From positions 10,929-74,928 of the forward strand of contig JADFYG010000007.1 in assembly GCA_015233155.1 (NCBI GenBank): a stretch of 64,000 nucleotides of DNA, given 5' to 3'. Position 1 is the stretch's first letter. Each line of letters starts with the position of its first letter. Shown here one piece after another: positions 52,196 through 61,453 of this stretch. Position numbers and translations under genes: made by a program. Below the pieces are notes generated by a model. It saw only the letters and a program-made list of their open reading frames with translations, had not been told where the DNA came from and did no database searches. The stretch is from Candidatus Rifleibacteriota bacterium. Lineage in GTDB: Bacteria; Muiribacteriota; Ozemobacteria; Ozemobacterales; Ozemobacteraceae.

Positions 52196-52822
52196 TCATT
52201 TTTCCTCCGAACCGAGAATGCCATTTCTCACTTCATCGAACCCAAGGTTATCAATAATAGATCCAAGACGCCGATGAGCTTTTCCGTTGAGACTGAAATA
52301 TTCAACTACTTTTCTGGCAATTTTCAAAGCCTCGTCTGTGGAAATATTGCCGATCAATTCCGTCGATAAACGCGGATTGGAACCACCATTGCCGCCGATC
52401 ATAATTTTCCAGCCCTTTTGAAATCCTACAAATCCCAGGTCCTTAATACATGTTTCCATGCATTGATTAGGACATCCACTAACACCTATTGTAAATTTTG
52501 CTGGAAGAACACGCCCATGAAATTCCTCCTCAAGCTTCAAGCCAAGTTCAAAACTATTCTGCTGTCCACGTTTGCAGGAAGTGTTCCCGGGGCATGCTTT
52601 AACAATAATGGCTGTGTGGCTGGATGATGCTTCGTGAAGTCCTCCGAGTTCTCCCGCTATTTTATCCTCATCACCGTCCCTTATTCCAAGAAGGGAAATT
52701 CGCTCTGAAGCCGGAAATTTCAGACCTTGAAGGCCATATTTATCAATGATTTCACAAAGTATCCGCAAATTTTCCGGAGTAAGTAATCCGCATTTAATGT
52801 GTAGCTGTAAATTGTGAATCAT
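52196..52822 (-). CDS. Sirohaem/[4Fe-4S] sulfite-nitrite reductase-like small protein
   Basis: A 208-residue protein made of one ferredoxin-like half-domain (TPENLRILCEIIDKYGLQGL, then ERISLLGI) and one sirohaem/Fe4S half-domain. The four cysteines follow the family rule C-x5-C...C-x3-C: ACPGNTSCKRG and SGCPNQCMETC. This is half the length of an assimilatory sulfite or nitrite reductase and equals the 'small' Fsr/asrC-like or NirBD-fragment group. Full enzymes have two such repeats. It could be a sirohaem reductase of unknown substrate or a partner in electron transfer. The gene is monocistronic; start ATG 52822 has AAAGGAAA. Confidence 0.85.
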   Translation of the reverse strand: MIHNLQLHIKCGLLTPENLRILCEIIDKYGLQGLKFPASERISLLGIRDGDEDKIAGELGGLHEASSSHTAIIVKACPGNTSCKRGQQNSFELGLKLEEEFHGRVLPAKFTIGVSGCPNQCMETCIKDLGFVGFQKGWKIMIGGNGGSNPRLSTELIGNISTDEALKIARKVVEYFSLNGKAHRRLGSIIDNLGFDEVRNGILGSEEK

Positions 52823-52957
52823 CAAAGATTTTCCTTTTGACCAAAGCTGGCATCCATATTCAGGATATCCTCGTCATATTCGCATATTTTACGGATCTGT
52901 GCCAATGAAGAGAAGCATTTAACAGTGAAGAACATATAGTTTGACCTTCAGCCGGAT

Positions 52958-53013
52958 TATATCTGACAAAGAGGCCGAACCGTGTCCACGGTTCGGCCTC
53001 TTTGTCAGATATA
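52958..53013 (-). terminator. 27-bp perfect hairpin just after prpD
   Basis: The arms run 52958-52984 and 52987-53013 and pair without mismatch around a two-base loop; the core is AAAGAGGCCGAACCGTG. The hairpin begins 4 bases after the prpD stop codon. There is no U-run, so it may act as a terminator or protect the 3' end of the prp mRNA. Confidence 0.75.
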
Positions 53014-53016
53014 AAC

Positions 53017-54459
53017 TCAGATTACGTAAAGGTCTACATATTCATTTACTGACATCTTTTCGAGTTTACCCTGATCGAGTGATGTTTCCAGAATGGCTTT
53101 CTGCTGCTTCGCGGGGAATCGACGGGCAAGATTCGTCTTGAATTTTTCGACCAGGCACGGAATCCCTTCCTTGCGTCTGCGTCTATGACCAATCGGATAT
53201 TCGACGATGACTTCCTCGGTTTTGCCGCCGTCCTTGAAGAATACCTGTATGGCATTAGCAATAGAGCGTTTCTCCGGATCATGATAGTCGGCGGAAAATC
53301 GCTTGTCTTCGACGCAGACCATTTTATCACGAAGGCTGTCAATGCGCGGGTCCGAGGCCACGCTGTCTTCGTAATGGGCTGCCGTAAGTCCTCCGAAAAT
53401 CATGCCGACTGCGGTCATATATTGAATGCAATGATCACGATCAGCCGGATTGTTCAATGGCCCTTTCTTGTCGATAATTCGAATCGCCGACTCATGAGTT
53501 CGGATATTTATTTTCTTTACGTCGTCCAGGCGATCTTTTATCTGCGGATGGAGATGCAGAGCACATTCAACCGCCGTCTGCGCGTGGAACTCGGCAGGGA
53601 ACGAAATTTTGAACAATACATTCTCCATGACGTAGCTTCCGTAGGTTCGCTGGAACGCGAACTCCTTACCCTTGAACAGAACGTCATAAAAGCCCCAGGT
53701 CTTTGCGGTAAGACAGGATGGATATCCCATTTCACCTTTCAGGGTCATGAGAGCAAGACGAACGGCGCGACTTGTGGCGTCTCCCGCAGCCCAGCTCTTG
53801 CGTGACCCTGTGTTCGGAGCATGGCGATATGTTCTCAATGAATGGCCATCGATAAAGGCCTGCGATATGACATTGATCATCTCTTCGCGCGTTCCACCCA
53901 ACATCCAGGTACACACTGCAGCCGATGCCAGCTTAACGAGAAGAACGTGATCGAGTCCTACGCGGTTGAAAGAATTCTCGAGCGCGATACAGCCCTGTAT
54001 TTCGTGAGCCTTGATCATTCCTTCAAGAACAGTCTTCATAGAAAGCGGAGATTTGCCCCCGGCGATGCGGTTTCTGGAAATCCAGTCGGCTGTGGCAAGG
54101 ATTCCGCCAAGGTTATCAGAAGGATGGCCCCATTCCGCCGCAAGCCATGTATCGTTAAAATCCAGCCACCGGATCATAGTGCCGATGTTGAAGGCAGCCT
54201 GCACAGGGTCGAGCTGGAATTGCGTTCCCGGTACTCTGGCGCCATTCGGCACGATTGTACCGGGAACTATCGGCCCCATCAATTTGGTGCATGCCGGGTA
54301 TGAAAGTGCCTCAAGACCGCAGCCGAGTGTGTCGATCAGGCAGTTGCGCGCGGTGTCGAAAGCTTCCCCGGACTTGACTTCGTAATTGAGAACATAGTCA
54401 GCAATATCGACCAATACTTTATCCGGGTCGGGACGGACATTTGAAATATGTGAACTCAT
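53017..54459 (-). CDS. prpD: 2-methylcitrate dehydratase
   Basis: A 480-residue MmgE/PrpD-family protein, close in length to E. coli PrpD (483). Family stretches are [60 protein letters not shown] and [15 protein letters not shown]. It dehydrates 2-methylcitrate to 2-methyl-cis-aconitate in the methylcitrate cycle; hydration to 2-methylisocitrate is then done by an aconitase, which is not in the window. ATG 54459 lies 7 bases after the prpC stop; an in-frame start 34 codons earlier lies inside prpC and is rejected. It is last in the prpBCD operon. Confidence 0.95.
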   Translation of the reverse strand: MSSHISNVRPDPDKVLVDIADYVLNYEVKSGEAFDTARNCLIDTLGCGLEALSYPACTKLMGPIVPGTIVPNGARVPGTQFQLDPVQAAFNIGTMIRWLDFNDTWLAAEWGHPSDNLGGILATADWISRNRIAGGKSPLSMKTVLEGMIKAHEIQGCIALENSFNRVGLDHVLLVKLASAAVCTWMLGGTREEMINVISQAFIDGHSLRTYRHAPNTGSRKSWAAGDATSRAVRLALMTLKGEMGYPSCLTAKTWGFYDVLFKGKEFAFQRTYGSYVMENVLFKISFPAEFHAQTAVECALHLHPQIKDRLDDVKKINIRTHESAIRIIDKKGPLNNPADRDHCIQYMTAVGMIFGGLTAAHYEDSVASDPRIDSLRDKMVCVEDKRFSADYHDPEKRSIANAIQVFFKDGGKTEEVIVEYPIGHRRRRKEGIPCLVEKFKTNLARRFPAKQQKAILETSLDQGKLEKMSVNEYVDLYVI

Positions 54460-54466
54460 CTGTATA

Positions 54467-55630
54467 TTACTTTCTCTTCTCGATCGGAATGAACTTCTGA
54501 TTTTCCGGGCCGATATAGTTGGCTGACGGGCGGATAATCTTATTGTCAATCCGCTGCTCAATGATGTGTGCAGCCCAACCGGTGATTCTTGAAATTACGA
54601 AAATAGGAGTGAACATGGCCGTCGGTATTCCCATCATGTTGTATGCCACAGCTGAAAACCAGTCGAGATTCGGGAACATCTTCTTGGCCTCAAGCATGAC
54701 CGCTTCGAGTCTGTCCGCTACGTTGAACAGCCGCATGTCACCGAGATCCTTTGAGACACGGCGGGACACCTCTTTTATGATCTGATTGCGCGGATCTGAA
54801 ATGGTATACACCGGGTGACCAAAACCAATGATAACTTCCTTATTTTCAAGGCGTTTTCTGATGTCGGCCTCGGCTTCCTCCGGGGTTTTATAACGATTCT
54901 GAATGTCGAGCGCAACTTCATTGGCGCCGCCATGCTTCGGACCACGCAAAGCACCGATTGCCCCGGTAACCGCGGAATAAATATCTGAACCGGTACCGGC
55001 TACTACACGTCCGGTGAATGTGGACGCATTGAACTCGTGTTCCGCATACAGAATCAGGGAAATATGCATGGATTTAGTCCAGAGATCAGATGGCTTTTTC
55101 CCGTGAAGTAAATGGAGGAAATGACCGCCTATCGAATCGTCTTCAGTTTCGACCTCAATTCTCCGGCCCGTGTGACTGAAATGATACCAATACAACAACA
55201 TCGACGAAAAGCAGGCCATAAGGCGGTCAGCGATATCGCGAGCGCCCTGAATGTTGTGATCTTCTTTTTCGGGAAGAACGGTGCCCAGAGCCGAACAACC
55301 GGTGCGCATCACGTCCATCGGATGGGCAGCTGCGGGAATCTGTTCAAGGATGTTCTTGACCGCATTCGGCAAGCCGCGCATGGCGCGGAGTTTGCGCTTA
55401 TAATTGGCCAGTTCGTGACGGTTGGGCAACTTTTCATGAATCAGGAGGTAGGCAATCTCTTCAAATTCACAATTTTCTGCAATGTCGAGAATGTCATAAC
55501 CGCGGTAATGCAGATCGTTTCCCGATCGCCCCACAGTACAAAGAGCCGTGTTTCCCGCCATGACCCCGGAAAGGGCAACGGATTTCTTTGGTTTGAAGCC
55601 CGCAGTCTGAGTTTGGTTCTGGTCCGTCAT
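54467..55630 (-). CDS. prpC: 2-methylcitrate synthase
   Basis: A 387-residue type I citrate synthase of the PrpC subgroup: [76 protein letters not shown], the His of [27 protein letters not shown] and [11 protein letters not shown]. This wording is very close to gammaproteobacterial PrpC. It condenses propionyl-CoA (and less well acetyl-CoA) with oxaloacetate. No separate citrate synthase is in the window, so it may also supply citrate. The start overlaps the prpB stop (ATGA). Confidence 0.96.
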   Translation of the reverse strand: MTDQNQTQTAGFKPKKSVALSGVMAGNTALCTVGRSGNDLHYRGYDILDIAENCEFEEIAYLLIHEKLPNRHELANYKRKLRAMRGLPNAVKNILEQIPAAAHPMDVMRTGCSALGTVLPEKEDHNIQGARDIADRLMACFSSMLLYWYHFSHTGRRIEVETEDDSIGGHFLHLLHGKKPSDLWTKSMHISLILYAEHEFNASTFTGRVVAGTGSDIYSAVTGAIGALRGPKHGGANEVALDIQNRYKTPEEAEADIRKRLENKEVIIGFGHPVYTISDPRNQIIKEVSRRVSKDLGDMRLFNVADRLEAVMLEAKKMFPNLDWFSAVAYNMMGIPTAMFTPIFVISRITGWAAHIIEQRIDNKIIRPSANYIGPENQKFIPIEKRK

Positions 55631-56517
55631 TTCCTTGCTCCCTTTTCAAATAATTCATCCAGCTTCTTTTCAAAGCTGTGATAGTCGAGATATTCGTAGA
55701 GCTCCGCCCTGGTTTGCATCGAATCGATCACATTTTTTTGGGTTCCATCGCGACGAATAGCCTTATACACGTTAAGGGCGGCTTTATTCATGGCTCGAAA
55801 TGCGGAAAGCGGATAGAGAACCAGGCGAACATTCACAGATGCCAGTTCTTTGACCGTAAACAAGGGAGTGGAGCCGAATTCCGTGATATTGGCAAGCACC
55901 GGAACCTTCACGGCGTCGGTAAGTCTTTTATACATTGAAAGATCGGTCAGGGCTTCAGGAAAAATCATGTCAGCACCGGCTTCGACACATGCACAAACAC
56001 GATCTACCGTGGCTTCGAATCCTTCGACGGCTAATGCATCGGTTCGGGCCATTATGACGAAGTGGGGATCAGTTCTTGCATCGACTGCCGCTTTGACACG
56101 ATCAACCATCTCCTCTTTTGAAACAATGGCTTTGCCCGGACGATGCCCGCATCGTTTGGCGGCCACCTGATCTTCGATATGACAGCCGGCGGCTCCGAAT
56201 TTTATCAATGATTTTATCGTTCGCGCAATGTTGAATGCGCCGCCGAACCCGGTGTCGATGTCCACAAGCATCGGCAATCCGCAAACATCCGTGATGCGGC
56301 GAACATCTGTGAGAACGTCATCAAGTGTGGAAATGCCAAGATCCGGGAGGCCAAGTGATCCCGCTGCAACCCCGCCTCCAGAAAGATAAATTGCCTTGTA
56401 TCCCTCTTTTTCAGCGATACGGGCGTGGTAGGCATTGATCGTACCGATGACCTGAAGTGGATTTTCTTCGTCCATGGCTGCGCGCAACCTTGCGCCAGGT
56501 GATTCTATTAGTTTCAC
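55627..56517 (-). CDS. prpB: 2-methylisocitrate lyase
   Basis: A 296-residue isocitrate-lyase-superfamily enzyme. The catalytic Cys sits in KRCGHRPGK, the Mg2+ site in [10 protein letters not shown] and IEDQ, and [14 protein letters not shown] and [12 protein letters not shown] are PrpB-typical. It splits 2-methylisocitrate into pyruvate and succinate, the last step of the methylcitrate cycle. The start is GTG with GTGAGG upstream. It is the first gene of prpB-prpC-prpD, each joined by overlap or a 7-base gap. Confidence 0.96.
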   Translation of the reverse strand: MKLIESPGARLRAAMDEENPLQVIGTINAYHARIAEKEGYKAIYLSGGGVAAGSLGLPDLGISTLDDVLTDVRRITDVCGLPMLVDIDTGFGGAFNIARTIKSLIKFGAAGCHIEDQVAAKRCGHRPGKAIVSKEEMVDRVKAAVDARTDPHFVIMARTDALAVEGFEATVDRVCACVEAGADMIFPEALTDLSMYKRLTDAVKVPVLANITEFGSTPLFTVKELASVNVRLVLYPLSAFRAMNKAALNVYKAIRRDGTQKNVIDSMQTRAELYEYLDYHSFEKKLDELFEKGARK

Positions 56518-56639
56518 GAAAACCTCACAATCAATGTATCCCTGGGAAGGGAAGTATTTCCAGAAAACACTTCAATTTAAAAAGTATTAAATACTATTCT
56601 ATTTCGTTACCCGTAATCAAGACCGTGCGTGCCCACGAT

Positions 56640-56832
56640 TTATTTCTCTGTATTCATCCAGGTAAAATTTCGGGCAAATCTTTTTTACCCTTTGTTATCT
56701 GTGTTCATCTGTGTCTATCTGTGGTTAATTTCCAGCGTAATCTTTTTATCTTTTTTTATCCGTGTTCTTTTGTGTCTATCTGTGATTAATTTCCAGCGTA
56801 ATCTCTCTTTTCTGTGCTCGTCCGTGGTCAAT
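56640..56832. repeat. Tandem CTGTGTTCATCTGTGTC repeats
   Basis: About two and a half copies of a 55-60 base unit: ATCTGTGTTCATCTGTGTCT, ATCTGTGGTTAATTTCCAGC, GTAATCTTTTT, then a second and a third, shorter unit ending next to the lyase gene stop codon. It fills the 317-base gap between prpB and the CitE-like gene. The phrase is shared with 10940-10980 and 16259-16300. Confidence 0.75.
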
Positions 56833-56834
56833 TT

Positions 56835-57830
56835 TCATTTTCCCCAGAAAGCCCTGTTCACGAGCTCAGGGATCTTCAATCCGGTTGCCTTGGCGCGCTG
56901 CAATAAATCCCAGTAATAACGATAGGAAGCCCTGTCATGCAAGCGGCCACGAACCTGAATAGGTCCCCATTTTTTTTCCTGCGCGGCGATGAGGATCTCA
57001 GCCGCCTCATCCGCCTCATCCTCACGGGGGCTCATTGCCTTGACGATAGGCTCAATCTGTGTCGGGTGGATGCTCCACATTCGCAGAAATCCGAACTCCT
57101 CACGAGCGCGGCGAGCATCAGCGGCCACTTGTGAAACGTCGCGAACTTCGGTCGTGACATTATGAGCAGGAATAACACCATGCCCGATGGCTGCTGCAAC
57201 TACTTCACACTTGGCACGGCGAATAAGCGGATGATCGAACTGACCAGGACTGCGCATTGCCGCGACAGGAATTGCACCACGATGGGAGCTGACGAAATCC
57301 ATGATTCCAAAGTCCAGGGTTTCGACATCGGGCAATGCCGCTATGGAATTGATCTCGCGCAAAGCTCCATGAGTCTCGACCATAACGTGAATTGGAATAT
57401 GTCTTTCGCCGCAGTGCTGCTTCGATAAAGACTTTACGACTTCGATCATCTCAGCGAGTTGCGCGACGCGCTCAACCTTCGGTATGACTATAAAAGCGAT
57501 ACGAGTCCCGGATTGGCGCAGGATTATATCGAGATCATCCCGCCAATGCCTGTGCGTATAATCGTGAATCCGGGCTCCGACTCGATCATGACGATTGAGC
57601 GGTCCGGCAATGAACGCTGAAACCATCTCGGCATGCTCTCGCTCGGCACCTGCGACTGCTCCATCATCGCAATCACAGGTGATATCAAAGATCGGCCCAA
57701 ATTCATGCTGTAGCTCAAGAGCTTTTTGAATGTATCTTTCCCGTCCGGCATAATGGACGCAGGCCGCTATAGCGGGAAAAGGCTTTTCCCCGCTGTAGAG
57801 AACCTCAGATGGATGAAGCGAACTGCTCAA
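56835..57830 (-). CDS. HpcH/HpaI aldolase / citrate lyase beta-like (CoA-ester lyase family)
   Basis: A 331-residue TIM-barrel protein of the CitE-like group. Visible marks are FDITCDCDDGAVAGAEREHA, RVGARIHDYTHRHWRDDLD, FIVIPKVERVAQL, VETHGALREIN (metal Glu), ETLDFGIMDFVSSHRG and MWSIHPTQIEPIV. Members cleave or form malyl-, citramalyl- or citryl-CoA-type esters. Genes of this sort often accompany prpBCD, but the substrate here is unknown. The start is a TTG with AGGA upstream; no ATG gives a better N-terminus. It lies between prpB and mdh on the same strand. Confidence 0.88.
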   Translation of the reverse strand: MSSSLHPSEVLYSGEKPFPAIAACVHYAGRERYIQKALELQHEFGPIFDITCDCDDGAVAGAEREHAEMVSAFIAGPLNRHDRVGARIHDYTHRHWRDDLDIILRQSGTRIAFIVIPKVERVAQLAEMIEVVKSLSKQHCGERHIPIHVMVETHGALREINSIAALPDVETLDFGIMDFVSSHRGAIPVAAMRSPGQFDHPLIRRAKCEVVAAAIGHGVIPAHNVTTEVRDVSQVAADARRAREEFGFLRMWSIHPTQIEPIVKAMSPREDEADEAAEILIAAQEKKWGPIQVRGRLHDRASYRYYWDLLQRAKATGLKIPELVNRAFWGK

Positions 57831-57954
57831 ACGGTTTTATCCTGGCTATCACAATGGTTCGGTCAATAGCAGGGGCACGAAAAATGTGCCTCTGCGCTTA
57901 AAACGAAGGCTGCTAAACTGTTTCAGACACGGCTGAAACCGCATTCTACTTCAT

Positions 57955-57983
57955 GCAGGGGCGGGTTTCAAACCCGCCCCTGC
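57955..57983. repeat. REP-like palindrome
   Basis: GCAGGGGCGGGTTT and AAACCCGCCCCTGC around a single C, identical to the core of the 29686 element, in the 185-base gap between mdh and the CitE-like gene. Here the CTTGCAA ends are lost. Confidence 0.7.
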
Positions 57984-58015
57984 AAACCCGATCTTACAAA
58001 TCGCAAGCTATCTAA

Positions 58016-58999
58016 TCAGCCGAAAAGATGCTTAACTCCGTTGCTTTCCTCGAGAAGTTCTTTATAAGAGGCATCCATGCGTTCACGGCTGAAGGCATCG
58101 ATCTCGAGGCCTGTTACAATCTTGTATTCCCCTTTTTCGACGGTGCATGGGAAGCCGTAATATACGCCTTCCGGAACTCCGTAGCTTCCATCGGAATAGA
58201 CGCCCATGGATGCCCACTGACCATTGGTTCCATGTGCCCAGTCATACATATGCTCGATGGCAGCGTTGGCTGCGGATGCGGCTGATGATAATCCGCGTGC
58301 TTCGATGATCGCCGCGCCGCGCTTGGCGACGGTTGGGATGAACGTATCTTTGACCCAGGCCTGATCATTGACCATCTTGGCGACACTTTCGCCTTCAACA
58401 GCGGCGAAACGAATGTCCGGATACTGTGTAACAGAATGGTTTCCCCAGACGACCATTTTCTTGATACTGCCGACCGGCTTCTTGATTCTGTTCGAAATCT
58501 GTGCAAGAGCACGATTATGATCGAGACGCAGCATGGCGTTGAAGTTGCGCGGAGTGAGTTTCGGAGCCGATTTCATCGCAATCAACGCATTTGTATTCGC
58601 GGGATTGCCGACTACAAGAACTTTCACATTGCGCTTTGCCATTTCGTTCAGGGCCTTTCCCTGTACCGTAAAAATAGCGGCATTGGCTTCAAGCAGGTCT
58701 TTGCGCTCCATGCCCTTGGTGCGGGGGCGAGCTCCGACCAGAAGAGCATAATCCACGTCCTTGAATGCGACCATCGGATCATCAGTTCCGATTTGGCCGG
58801 CCAGTAACGGGAATGCGCAATCTTCGAGCTCCATCATGACACCCTTGAGAGCATTTTGAGCCTGCGGCAGTTCAAGCATCTGCAGAATGACAGGTTGATC
58901 CTTGCCAAGCATTTCCCCACTGGCAATGCGAAAAACGAGACTGTAACCTATCTGACCAGCAGCACCGGTAATGGCAACACGAACGGGGGATTTAGACAT
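58016..58999 (-). CDS. mdh: Malate dehydrogenase
   Basis: A 327-residue NAD-dependent malate dehydrogenase of the cytosolic-type group (Thermus/mammalian cytosol-like). The Rossmann loop is [35 protein letters not shown] carries the substrate Arg pair, [10 protein letters not shown] follows, [12 protein letters not shown] has the Asp of the relay, and [10 protein letters not shown] the catalytic His. It interconverts malate and oxaloacetate, supplying PrpC and PEP carboxykinase. ATG 58999. Confidence 0.96.
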   Translation of the reverse strand: MSKSPVRVAITGAAGQIGYSLVFRIASGEMLGKDQPVILQMLELPQAQNALKGVMMELEDCAFPLLAGQIGTDDPMVAFKDVDYALLVGARPRTKGMERKDLLEANAAIFTVQGKALNEMAKRNVKVLVVGNPANTNALIAMKSAPKLTPRNFNAMLRLDHNRALAQISNRIKKPVGSIKKMVVWGNHSVTQYPDIRFAAVEGESVAKMVNDQAWVKDTFIPTVAKRGAAIIEARGLSSAASAANAAIEHMYDWAHGTNGQWASMGVYSDGSYGVPEGVYYGFPCTVEKGEYKIVTGLEIDAFSRERMDASYKELLEESNGVKHLFG

Positions 59000-59101
59000 A
59001 GATTTCCTTCACTCCTTATGATTTTTTATGAAGATGCACAATGTATTTAAGCCGCATTTCGGCGGTTTACGCCTAACACTCTCCATACTAGAGCAAACCT
59101 C

Positions 59102-59122
59102 GGCGGGCCCGGCGGTCCCGCC
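59102..59122. repeat. REP-like GC palindrome
   Basis: GGCGGGCCCGGCGGTCCCGCC, followed by CTACCTGTC, is the same core as at 422 and 60847. It lies between mdh and the fumarase beta gene. Confidence 0.6.
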
Positions 59123-59178
59123 CTACCTGTCAAACCACGGCCAGTTGGCCCGTCCTGCAAATTTATTCACAATGATAT

Positions 59179-59736
59179 TTATGGCCGGGCCCACTTCTTA
59201 CAGCCTTCCGCATACAAATCACCGCCGTAGCAATCGTTGGCGACTATTAGCGGCATGTCTTTCACCCGCAACTTTGTTACAGCTTCCGCACCAAGTTCTT
59301 CAAAAGCGATGACCTGCGCTTCAACGATGGATTTTGCAATCAGTGCCGCTGCTCCACCCGTCGCTCCGAAATAAACACAAACGTGTTCTTTCATTGCGTC
59401 AATGACACCCTTATTCCGCTGGCCCTTGCCGATCATTCCCTTCAGACCGTTTTTCATAAGAGTTGGCGCAAACGGGTCCATTCGATAACTTGTTGTTGGT
59501 CCGGCAGCGCCGATAACCTTGCCAGGCTTTGCCGGAGATGGTCCGACGTAGAAAATAATGCTTCCTTTCAGATCAAATGGAAGCGGTTTTCCCGCCGCGA
59601 GCATATCGACAAACCGCTGGTGAGCAGTGTCTCTGGCGGTATAAATGACCCCGGATAATAAAACTTCCGTGCCGATTTTCAGTTTTTTTACGACGTCATC
59701 CGTTAATGGGGCTTCTATTCTGATCGGTTCACTCAT
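59179..59736 (-). CDS. fumB: Fumarate hydratase, iron-sulfur class I, beta subunit
   Basis: A 185-residue protein equal to the C-terminal domain of class I fumarase (two-subunit type, as in archaea and many anaerobes). Stretches are LLSGVIYTARDTAHQRFVDM, FYVGPSPAKPGKVIGAAGPT, SYRMDPFAP and GATGGAAALIAKSI. It joins the alpha subunit to hydrate fumarate to malate. Two ATGs at 59742 and 59736 exist; the second has AGGA at better spacing. It follows the alpha gene by 24 bases, forming one operon. It could alternatively be an L(+)-tartrate dehydratase subunit, but the mdh context favours fumarase. Confidence 0.9.
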   Translation of the reverse strand: MSEPIRIEAPLTDDVVKKLKIGTEVLLSGVIYTARDTAHQRFVDMLAAGKPLPFDLKGSIIFYVGPSPAKPGKVIGAAGPTTSYRMDPFAPTLMKNGLKGMIGKGQRNKGVIDAMKEHVCVYFGATGGAAALIAKSIVEAQVIAFEELGAEAVTKLRVKDMPLIVANDCYGGDLYAEGCKKWARP

Positions 59737-59760
59737 GCTCATTTCCTTGTCAATAAAAGA

Positions 59761-60606
59761 TCACAATATGGCGGACTTACATCTGGCGGCACTGCATTGA
59801 ATATTTACCGCCGCAGGGAAAGATGCCATGTGTCTTGGAAACTCTTCGATGAATAAATCCATGGCGGTAATTCTTCCGCCGAGTCCGCCCGGACCAATAC
59901 CCAGCTTATTTACTTCTTCGAGCCATTCAACCTCTAATTTGGCCAACTTTTCATCGGGATTTCTTTCTCCGATTTTTCTCAGCAAGGATTTCTTGGCGAG
60001 ATAAGCCACGTAATCAAAAGTCCCGCCCATGCCTACTCCTACAATAATAGGCGGACAAGGATTTGCCCCGGCATTTTTTACCGTATCGATGACAAATTCC
60101 TTAACTCCTTTTATTCCATCAGCAGGAGTCAGCATTTTGATTCGACTTACATTTTCTGCTCCGCCACCCTTGGGAAATATCTTTATTTTCAGTTTATCAC
60201 CAGGAACGATATCAGTGTGAATGATAGCGGGAGTATTATCCTTCGTATTGACGGGATTGGTCAAAGGATTCTTAATAACAGACTTCCTCAAATATCCGTC
60301 GACGTACGCTCTTCTCACTCCCTCGTTAACTGCATCCTTCAGGGAGCCGCCGGTCAACGCCACTTCCTGGCCGACTTCCAGGAATACTACGGTAAAGCCC
60401 GTATCCTGGCAGATCGGAATTCCATCAGTTTCTGCGATTTCGGCATTTTTCAACAGTTGTTCGAATACTGCCTTTCCGACACTCGACTCTTCCTTTTTCA
60501 ACCCGGTCTTGAAAGCTTCGATCATGTCAGCATTCAGGACAGTACAAGCTTTTACGCATAAATCAGTGATGACGCGAGTAATTTCAGATACTTCGATTGT
60601 TTTCAT
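59761..60606 (-). CDS. fumA: Fumarate hydratase, iron-sulfur class I, alpha subunit
   Basis: A 281-residue [4Fe-4S] subunit. Cluster ligands fit the Cys of IPICQDTG, the Cys of GANPCPPIIVGVG, and the Cys of VNIQCSAARCK. GGGAENVSRIKML, GVGMGGTFDYVAYLAKKSLL and LGIGPGGLGGRITAMDLFIE are the class I signature. The cluster is oxygen-sensitive, in keeping with an anaerobic habit. ATG 60606 (MKTIEVSEIT) with GAGGCG is preferred to the ATG eight codons earlier. The beta gene follows. Confidence 0.92.
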   Translation of the reverse strand: MKTIEVSEITRVITDLCVKACTVLNADMIEAFKTGLKKEESSVGKAVFEQLLKNAEIAETDGIPICQDTGFTVVFLEVGQEVALTGGSLKDAVNEGVRRAYVDGYLRKSVIKNPLTNPVNTKDNTPAIIHTDIVPGDKLKIKIFPKGGGAENVSRIKMLTPADGIKGVKEFVIDTVKNAGANPCPPIIVGVGMGGTFDYVAYLAKKSLLRKIGERNPDEKLAKLEVEWLEEVNKLGIGPGGLGGRITAMDLFIEEFPRHMASFPAAVNIQCSAARCKSAIL

Positions 60607-60775
60607 ACTTCGCCTCGCTTGATAACGCATTTATTAACTATGACACGCATAAAGCGGGATTCTCAGCAATATTTGCATTGCCTGCCCTGGTGGATTACGC
60701 TACGCAAATCCGCCCTGCTGCCAGCCTTCATGCGAATCGTTGTTTATTTAAAGGCATATCGAATCTCGTGCTTGT

Positions 60776-60867
60776 GGGCGAGGCATGCCTCGCCCCTACA
60801 TTATATCGTAAATATTACAGGAACATAAATATATTACATCAGGTAGGGCGGGACCGCCGGGCCCGCC
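60776..60867. repeat. Two REP-like palindromes in the fumA-korC gap
   Basis: A perfect 20-base palindrome, GGGCGAGGCATGCCTCGCCC (60776-60795), and a GC core, GGCGGGACCGCCGGGCCCGCC (60847-60867), lie in the 304-base gap between fumA and the oxidoreductase operon. ATTTGCATTGCC at 60669 and CGTAAATATTACAGG resemble the CTTGCAA-family ends. No gene is visible. Confidence 0.6.
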
Positions 60868-60910
60868 GAAGCTCAGTATGAGGTGTCCTGCAGTTCCGCC
60901 ACACCTGATG

Positions 60911-61453
60911 TTACACGTTGTCCTTGAATTCCAGGGTCTTGCCGAGTTTGAGAGCCTTTTTATTCATTTCTTCAGTGCCGCGTGGAATACGGTTCAGTAA
61001 GGACCGCTCCAGAGCTTCATAAGAAACTATATTTGTGAGTGAAGAGAGAACACCCATCGCCACGACATTGGCAACGACTTTATTCCCGACTACTTCCTCG
61101 GCCAGCTTGGTAATGGGAACAGGAAAAACGCCTCTGGCGGGCTTGTATTTGACCGTCGACGAATCGACGATGACCCAGGCATCCTCTTTCACTTCATCGA
61201 TATATTTATCATATGAAGCCTGCGACATTACAAGAAGGATATCTGCCAGTTCAGGTTTGGGATAGCTTACGCGCTCATCGGCAATCATAAGTTCAGTCTT
61301 GCAAGCGCCACCACGGGCTTCAGGACCATAACTCTGCGTCTGGACGACATACTTCCCATCGAAGACCGAAGCGGCCTCGCCTAAAACCATTCCGGCGGTA
61401 ATGATTCCCTGTCCGCCCGAACCGGAAAATCTGATTTCATATACTTTCTTCAT
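60911..61453 (-). CDS. korC: 2-oxoglutarate:ferredoxin oxidoreductase, gamma subunit
   Basis: A 180-residue gamma subunit: IRFSGSGGQGIITAGMVLGE, QTQSYGPEARGGACKTELMI and VVANVVAMGVLSSLTNIV. In the four-gene form of the enzyme (delta-alpha-beta-gamma) this chain helps assemble the CoA-binding part. Its 5' end overlaps the beta gene by 17 bases, so it is made with it. It is last in the operon. Confidence 0.92.
   Translation of the reverse strand: MKKVYEIRFSGSGGQGIITAGMVLGEAASVFDGKYVVQTQSYGPEARGGACKTELMIADERVSYPKPELADILLVMSQASYDKYIDEVKEDAWVIVDSSTVKYKPARGVFPVPITKLAEEVVGNKVVANVVAMGVLSSLTNIVSYEALERSLLNRIPRGTEEMNKKALKLGKTLEFKDNV

Noticed and set aside
52196..52822. Dissimilatory sulfite reductase (DsrAB)
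   Set aside because: The protein is half the length of DsrA or DsrB, alone, with no dsrC, dsrM or aps genes.
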